Below are positions 59,280 to 64,000 of a stretch of 64,000 nucleotides of DNA, piece by piece. The stretch lies in contig CAWBSM010000002.1 of assembly GCA_963791455.1 (NCBI GenBank), positions 434,001 through 498,000 of the forward strand, read 5' to 3'. The notes under the pieces were generated by a model, which worked only from the letters and a program-made list of their open reading frames with translations, had not been told where the DNA came from and did not search any database. Origin of the DNA: Bog-473 sp963791455. GTDB lineage: Bacteria > Actinomycetota > Acidimicrobiia > Acidimicrobiales > RAAP-2. Position numbers and translations under genes: made by a program. Numbering within the stretch: the first letter of the stretch is position 1; every line of letters starts with the position of its first letter.

Positions 59280-59721
59280 CCAGGTGACGTCGATCCCGGT
59301 CGCCTTCGAGATGGCTCCGCAGACGCCACCGAGGACCCGGTTGTCGGTGCTCCGCCGGAGGCAGCGCAGCCTCCTGCCGACCTCGTGGTGGCGGTGGTCA
59401 TGCCGTTGCGGCAGGTCCGACCAGGCTCCCCGGTGGTGCGACCACGGCCCGTCGTGGTGCGGCCAGCGCCCGTTCGGGCCGCTCGATCCCCCGTTGGGGG
59501 GGATCGAGCGGCCGGGCGCGCTCTGCGGTGCCTCCGTCGGGCGGCCACCGTCGGTGACGGGACGCGTGCCGGGATCGGGTGCCTCTGCGATACCCCGATG
59601 ATCGCGCGGGCACAGAGATGGCCGCTATCAGGGACATCCCTGAGGCCTCCGGGATCTCCTCAGGGTCTGACCAGGGTGTTGCCGGATTCACGCTCGGGAC
59701 CCCGTGCCTCAGGCTGAACCC

Positions 59722-60051
59722 ATGGACACCGCACCCGATGAGACCCCCCGGACCTCGACCTCCGAGCAGTCCGCGCCGCTCCCCCCGACCCCACCGCCCG
59801 GAGCAGCCGGCGAGCAACGCCTCCACCGTGTCGGCCGCGGGCGCATGCTCGCCGGCGTGGCCGCCGGCGTGGCCGACTACTTCGATGTCGACCCGACGCT
59901 CGTCCGCATCGGCTTCGTGGTGCTGGCCTTCTTGGGCGGCTTGGCCGTGCCCCTGTACCTGGCCGGCTGGCTCCTCATCCCCGATGAGGAGAGCGACCTC
60001 TCGGTGGCCGAGGAGTTGCTCGCCCGTGAGCGAGCCCGGAGCGCCTACTGA
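59722..60051 (+). CDS. PspC-domain protein
   Basis: A 109-residue protein with a Pro-rich N-terminus and one PspC domain: RMLAGVAAGVADYFDVDPTL then VRIGFVVLAFLGGLAVPLYL with the membrane helix, ending LIPDEESDL. PspC proteins respond to envelope stress. It is divergent from the PspC kinase and has the same domain, so they probably work together. An upstream GTG at 59704 is an alternative start. Confidence 0.82.
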   Translation: MDTAPDETPRTSTSEQSAPLPPTPPPGAAGEQRLHRVGRGRMLAGVAAGVADYFDVDPTLVRIGFVVLAFLGGLAVPLYLAGWLLIPDEESDLSVAEELLARERARSAY

Positions 60052-60145
60052 ACGCACCGGGACGCAACCGTTCCCTTCAGCGATTGACGATTGATCCGAC
60101 GACACCGACCCGATCCCCGACGATCTCGACCGAGAGGAGACCCCG

Positions 60146-60649
60146 ATGCGCTACCGCTGGGACCCCGCCTACCCGATGGGCCGCCGTGACACGCAGACCG
60201 CCGACGCCAACCTGCGGGCGTCCGACAACGAGCGCAACGCGGTGGCCGACAAGCTGGCCCGCCACTACGCCGAGGGCAGGCTCGACGAGACCGAGTTCAA
60301 GCAGCGCCTCGACACAGCCATGTCGGCCACCACCCGGGGCGACCTCACGGGTCTGTTCGACGACCTACCCCGGCTGCCGAGCCCGCCGCCGCCTCCGCCA
60401 CCGCGGCACCGCCGGATCCTCCCCTGGGTCTTCCTGATCGTCTTTCTCGCCGTCGTCGCCGGGGCGACGATCCCCTTCTACCCGCTGTATCACGTGCCGT
60501 GGCTCTTGATCGCCATCGTGGGATTCGTGCTGTGGCGCAGGGCGGTGGGCGGCCACTGGCACCACCACCGCTACGACCGTTACGACCGCGGCGACCGCGA
60601 CGACCGCGACGGAGGCGTCGGTCGGCCCAACTCGGTCATGGACCACTGA
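60146..60649 (+). CDS. DUF1707/SHOCT-like protein with C-terminal helices
   Basis: A 167-residue protein: DUF1707 domain (LRASDNERNAVADKLARHYA, EGRLDETEFKQRLDTAM) in residues 20-70, a polyproline linker, two hydrophobic helices (WVFLIVFLAVVAGATIPF and HVPWLLIAIVGFVLW) and a His/Asp/Arg-rich tail with DRYDRGDRDDRD. DUF1707 is an actinobacterial domain often fused to membrane or stress proteins. GAGGAGAC precedes the ATG. Confidence 0.8.
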   Translation: MRYRWDPAYPMGRRDTQTADANLRASDNERNAVADKLARHYAEGRLDETEFKQRLDTAMSATTRGDLTGLFDDLPRLPSPPPPPPPRHRRILPWVFLIVFLAVVAGATIPFYPLYHVPWLLIAIVGFVLWRRAVGGHWHHHRYDRYDRGDRDDRDGGVGRPNSVMDH

Positions 60650-60652
60650 GCA

Positions 60653-61132
60653 ATGCGAACCCACTCGCCCCACCCAGACACCGACGGAGACGGCGCGAGC
60701 GCCCTGCGCTCCATGGAGCTCTTCGCGGGTCTCCCGGAGGACGAGCTCGAGGAGATGGCCTCGTCGTGCGCTCTTTCCACGGCGCACCCGGGTCAGGTCC
60801 TCCAGGCTCAGGACGTACCAGTACGTCTGTGGCACGTGATCGCGGCCGGTCACACGGTGGTGCAGCGCGACGGCACCCCGATCGGACTGCTCGGTCGGGG
60901 TGACTCCTGGTCCGAGCACTCGCTCCTCAACGGGCTGCGTTCCTCCATCGCCGTCGTGGCGCTTTCGCCGCTGACGCTGCTCACCCTGAACCTGCGCCAG
61001 TTCTTCGCCATCCCCGAGCACGATCCCGTCCTGGCCGGACGGCTGGTGGCGCGGTCGGCCACCTCGGCCGACCGCCTGGCGCTGCCCTTGTACGACGCCT
61101 TGGTGCACCTGGGCCTGGCCGGCGGCGGCTGA
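60653..61132 (+). CDS. cyclic nucleotide-binding-domain protein
   Basis: A 159-residue CAP_ED protein: ALRSMELFAGLPEDELEEMA then QVLQAQDVPVRLWHVIAAGH and LGRGDSWSEHSLLNGLRSS, the phosphate-binding-cassette region with the Glu/Arg pair partly changed. No DNA-binding domain follows, so it may bind a nucleotide and regulate a partner. The ATG lies one base after the previous stop codon, and MmpL follows. Confidence 0.72.
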   Translation: MRTHSPHPDTDGDGASALRSMELFAGLPEDELEEMASSCALSTAHPGQVLQAQDVPVRLWHVIAAGHTVVQRDGTPIGLLGRGDSWSEHSLLNGLRSSIAVVALSPLTLLTLNLRQFFAIPEHDPVLAGRLVARSATSADRLALPLYDALVHLGLAGGG

Positions 61133-61223
61133 ACGAGGGGTCCCCGTGCTGCCGGTACGATCTGGGTGCCCCGTGACGCTGGCCCGTGGCGGCGTCGAAC
61201 GAGTCTGAGGAGATCCCCCACTA

Positions 61224-63482
61224 ATGCGCACCCTCGCCGGGTGGTGTGTCCGTCATCGTCGCATCGTCGTCCTTTTGTGGTTCGCCGTGCTCGTGAGCTC
61301 CATCTCCATCGTCTTGTCCGTCGGTACGAGCTATTCGAACAACTTCCAGTTCCCCCACACCCAGTCGTTCGACGCCATCAACCTCCTGAAGTCGGTGGCC
61401 CCGGCCCACTCGGGCGACACCGAGCAGGTGGTCTTCGGGACATCGGGTGACGCCCGCCTCACGGACCCCGCAATCGGCCAGCGCATCAACAAGATGGTGG
61501 AGGAGATCAACGCACTGCCCAACGTGACCGCGGTCACCAGTCCCTACGACGCCGCCGGCAACCTGATCAACCCGACCGAGAACCCGAACATCAATCACGA
61601 CCAAACGGTCGGGTTCTTCCAGGTGAACTTCGACAAACAGACGAACAACATCTCGGACAGCGAGGCGAAGACCTTCGTCAACGCGATCACCAAGACGTCG
61701 GGCGACGGCGTGACGGTCGCCGTGACCGGTCCGCTGGCCGAAAACGCCAACAACCAGTCCTTCAGCAGTACCGGGCTGGGCGTGCTGTTGGCCCTGATCG
61801 TGCTGCTGCTCATCTTCGGGTCGTTCTTCGCCGCCATCCTGCCGATCCTTTCCGCGCTGTTCGCATTGGGAACGGCGGTCGGTGTGATCGGCGTGCTCAG
61901 CCACGGTATCGGCATGCCCTCGATCTCGCCCGAGCTCACCCTCCTCATCGGGCTGGGGGTCGGCGTCGACTACGCCCTCTTCATCGTGACCCGGCACCGG
62001 CAGGGCCTCGTGGCCGGGCGCGACGTCGAGTCCTCCATCGTCAATGCGGTGAACACCTCGGGCCGCGCGGTCCTCTTCGCCGGGATCATCGTGTGCATCG
62101 CGCTGCTCGGCATGTTCGCCCTCGGGGTGAGCTTCCTCTACGGCCTGGCGGTGGCCGCCGCCATCGGCGTGGCGCTCACCATGGTGGCGGCCCTCACCCT
62201 CCTGCCGGCCATGCTCGGCTTCATCGGCCCCAAGGTCATGAGCCGCAAGCAGAAGAGGAACTTGGCCGAGAATGGCCCCCGCGTCGTCGGTGCCGACAAC
62301 AAGGGCTTCTGGCCCAACTGGGCCGACCGGGTGCAGAAGTATCCGTGGCTCTCGGCCGGCGTGGCCCTGATCATCATCGTGGCCATCGCCCTCCCGTTCT
62401 TCTCGCTCCAGCTGGGCTCGGCCGACCAGGGCACCGACCCGGCCGGGACGCCGACGCGGGTCGCTTTCGACATGCTCTCCAAGGGGTTCGGACCGGGGTT
62501 CAACGGCCCGTTGATGCTCGTGGCCGTGGTGCAGCCGGACCAGCACGCCGTCATCGACAACGTCAGGCACGAGGTCATGGAGCAACCTGACGTGCACTCT
62601 GTCGCCCCTGCGCTCTACATCCCGAGCAAGGCGGGCAACGGGGACGTCGTGCTGGTCAACGTCTATCCCAACTCGGCCCCGCAGGACGCGTCGACCACCG
62701 ACCTGGTGAACCATCTGCGGAGTGACACCATCCCCCAGGCGGTTGGGCAGTCCGGCGTGAATATCCTGGTCGGCGGGACGACCGCCATCTACATCGACTT
62801 CGCCAACGTCCTGAGCGCCAAGTTGCCGCTCTTCATCGGCCTGGTCGTGTTGCTGTCCTTCCTGCTCCTCATGACCGTGTTCCGAAGTTTCGTGATCCCG
62901 TTGACCGCCGCGTGCATGAACCTGCTGTCCATCGGCGCGGCCTTCGGCATCCTGGTGGCGGTCTTCCAGTGGGGAGACCTGGGCTCGCTCATCGGCCTGC
63001 AGGGCACCAGCCCAATCGAGGCGTTCCTCCCCGTCATGCTCTTCGCCATCCTCTTCGGGCTGTCGATGGACTACCAGGTCTTCCTGGTGTCACGGATCCA
63101 TGAGGAGTACATCAAGTCCGGCGGCGACAACAAGGTCGCGGTGCGCAACGGCTTGGCCGCGACCGGCAAGACGATCACGGCCGCCGCACTGATCATGATC
63201 CTCGTCTTCGGCTCGTTCATCCTGGGCGGCAACCGCATCATCAAGGAGTTCGGTATCGGACTGGCCGGTGGGATCCTCGTCGATGCCGTCCTCATCCGGA
63301 TGGCCATCGTCCCCTCGATCATGATGATGTTCGGCAAGGCCAACTGGTGGTTCCCGGCCCGGCTGGACCGGATTCTGCCCAAGCTGTCCGTCGACGCCGA
63401 CGACCTGACGTCCCACCCGATCGACCAGACCGGCACCGAGACAGAACCCGAATTGGCCGGTACGGTTTCCCGCACCACCTAA
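61224..63482 (+). CDS. MmpL-family RND transporter
   Basis: A 752-residue membrane protein with 11-12 helices and two large periplasmic loops. Features include the N-terminal RRIVVLLWFAVLVSSISIVL, the first RND motif LLIGLGVGVDYALFIVTRHR (Asp-Tyr pair) and the second GLSMDYQVFLVSRIHEEYIK. MmpL proteins export lipids, glycolipids or drugs across the membrane using the proton gradient. Substrate unknown; several lipid-synthesis genes are in the window. Start ATG 61224. Confidence 0.92.
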   Translation: MRTLAGWCVRHRRIVVLLWFAVLVSSISIVLSVGTSYSNNFQFPHTQSFDAINLLKSVAPAHSGDTEQVVFGTSGDARLTDPAIGQRINKMVEEINALPNVTAVTSPYDAAGNLINPTENPNINHDQTVGFFQVNFDKQTNNISDSEAKTFVNAITKTSGDGVTVAVTGPLAENANNQSFSSTGLGVLLALIVLLLIFGSFFAAILPILSALFALGTAVGVIGVLSHGIGMPSISPELTLLIGLGVGVDYALFIVTRHRQGLVAGRDVESSIVNAVNTSGRAVLFAGIIVCIALLGMFALGVSFLYGLAVAAAIGVALTMVAALTLLPAMLGFIGPKVMSRKQKRNLAENGPRVVGADNKGFWPNWADRVQKYPWLSAGVALIIIVAIALPFFSLQLGSADQGTDPAGTPTRVAFDMLSKGFGPGFNGPLMLVAVVQPDQHAVIDNVRHEVMEQPDVHSVAPALYIPSKAGNGDVVLVNVYPNSAPQDASTTDLVNHLRSDTIPQAVGQSGVNILVGGTTAIYIDFANVLSAKLPLFIGLVVLLSFLLLMTVFRSFVIPLTAACMNLLSIGAAFGILVAVFQWGDLGSLIGLQGTSPIEAFLPVMLFAILFGLSMDYQVFLVSRIHEEYIKSGGDNKVAVRNGLAATGKTITAAALIMILVFGSFILGGNRIIKEFGIGLAGGILVDAVLIRMAIVPSIMMMFGKANWWFPARLDRILPKLSVDADDLTSHPIDQTGTETEPELAGTVSRTT

Positions 63483-63483
63483 A

Positions 63484-64000
63484 TCACCAGGCGTAGGCCT
63501 CCGGTGCGGTCTTGTGGCCCGGGAAGATCTCGTCGAGCCGATCGAGGACCTTGTCGTCCAGCGTGATCTCGACGGCGCGCAGGGCCGAATCGAGATGCTC
63601 GGGCGTGCGGGGCCCGACGATCGGGCCGGTGACGGCCGGTCTCGTGAGCAACCAGGCCAGCCCGACGGTGCCGGGATCCTCCCCCACCTCCGCGCAGAGG
63701 TCCTCGTAGGCCTCGAGCTGGGCTCGCCGCTTCTCGATGGTCTCGGCGGCGCGCCCGGCGTAGCGCCGACTCCCGTCGCGCTCCTTGCGCACGACACCGC
63801 CGAGCAGCCCACCCTGGAGGGGCGACCAGGGGATCACGCCGAGCCCGTAGGTCTCGGCCGCCGGCAGCACTTCGCGCTCGACGTCGCGCACAATGAGGTT
63901 GTAGATCGACTGCTCGCTGACCAGCCCCATGAAGTTCCGCCGAGCGGCGGCCTCTTGGGCCCGCGCGATGTGCCAGCCTGCGAAGTTGGACGACCCCACG
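63484..64000 (-). CDS. aldo/keto reductase, 5' end outside window
   Basis: The C-terminal 172 residues of an AKR: SSNFAGWHIARAQEAAA (family motif GxSNF), VSEQSIYNLIVRDVEREVLP, YGLGVIPWSPLQGGLLGG, and PIVGPRTPEHLDSALRAVEI with the Arg that binds the NADPH phosphate. The catalytic Tyr and Lys lie before the window edge. It is convergent with the MmpL gene; substrate unknown. Confidence 0.9.
   Translation of the reverse strand, partial: VGSSNFAGWHIARAQEAAARRNFMGLVSEQSIYNLIVRDVEREVLPAAETYGLGVIPWSPLQGGLLGGVVRKERDGSRRYAGRAAETIEKRRAQLEAYEDLCAEVGEDPGTVGLAWLLTRPAVTGPIVGPRTPEHLDSALRAVEITLDDKVLDRLDEIFPGHKTAPEAYAW

Noticed and set aside
1..64000. CRISPR array, prophage structural genes, rRNA genes or riboswitch
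   Set aside because: Looked for regularly spaced direct repeats, capsid/terminase-like proteins, rRNA sequence and known riboswitch cores; none were seen. Only integrase and IS110 remnants indicate mobile DNA.

Overview
The window comes from a high-GC actinobacterium. The gene content (MurT/GatD pair, DUF4235, DUF1214, PspC histidine kinase, DUF1707, MmpL, lipid-type acyl-CoA enzymes, many GTG starts and GTGA/ATGA gene overlaps) fits the Actinomycetota, and the mix of lipid and steroid-type genes suggests class Acidimicrobiia. That placement is inference, not proof.

The left third (about 1-23 kb) is an accessory, rearranged region. It holds two DinB-like genes, an alpha/beta hydrolase-adenylate cyclase gene broken by two single-base lesions (an intact paralogue lies at 18.5-19.8 kb), an integrase remnant, an IS110-type transposase remnant, isolated pieces of a metallo-beta-lactamase gene and a LuxR regulator, and a run of small-molecule enzymes (5.5-10 kb: SDR, membrane protein, cupin, carboxymuconolactone decarboxylase-like, MBL hydrolase, alpha/beta hydrolase) divergent from a winged-helix regulator. 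A P450/zinc-type reductase/SDR group sits at 14.5-17.6 kb. A tRNA-Val(CAC) at 21.5 kb has extra copies of its own 3' end beside it and a decayed tRNA-Val-like half 1.4 kb away, so this looks like an integration hot spot. A structured repeat of about 90 nt occurs twice (13.5 and 21.3 kb).

From 23 kb rightwards the genes are longer, denser and mostly intact. A TetR gene with a palindromic operator faces a tight six-gene operon (24.5-32.1 kb): fatty acyl-CoA reductase fused to a HAD domain, zinc alcohol dehydrogenase, a LarA-like DUF2088 protein, a PlsC acyltransferase, an isoprenylcysteine-methyltransferase-like membrane protein and an MBL hydrolase. It converges on a HAD-acyltransferase/murT/gatD operon (peptidoglycan amidation). 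Next come a LysR regulator, GNAT, Gfo/Idh/MocA oxidoreductase and a TldD/PmbA protease pair (35.8-41.4 kb), then DUF4389, a serine hydrolase, an HD protein, a sulfotransferase and DUF1214 (41.5-47 kb).

A CoA-ester catabolic operon (47.1-53.9 kb) encodes an acyl-CoA dehydrogenase, an Ltp2-like thiolase-fold protein with its DUF35 partner, an acyl-CoA ligase, a MFE-2-like SDR and a ferritin-like protein; this resembles the retro-aldol branch of steroid side-chain degradation. It is followed by a carotenoid oxygenase, a cold-shock protein with a structured leader, CysQ, a PspC-type envelope-stress two-component system with PspC, DUF1707 and cNMP-binding neighbours, an MmpL transporter and a partial aldo/keto reductase at the right edge.

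At least seven genes need a one-base correction to restore a family-length product. One of these is murT, which is normally essential, so some of the lesions may be assembly errors rather than true pseudogenes.
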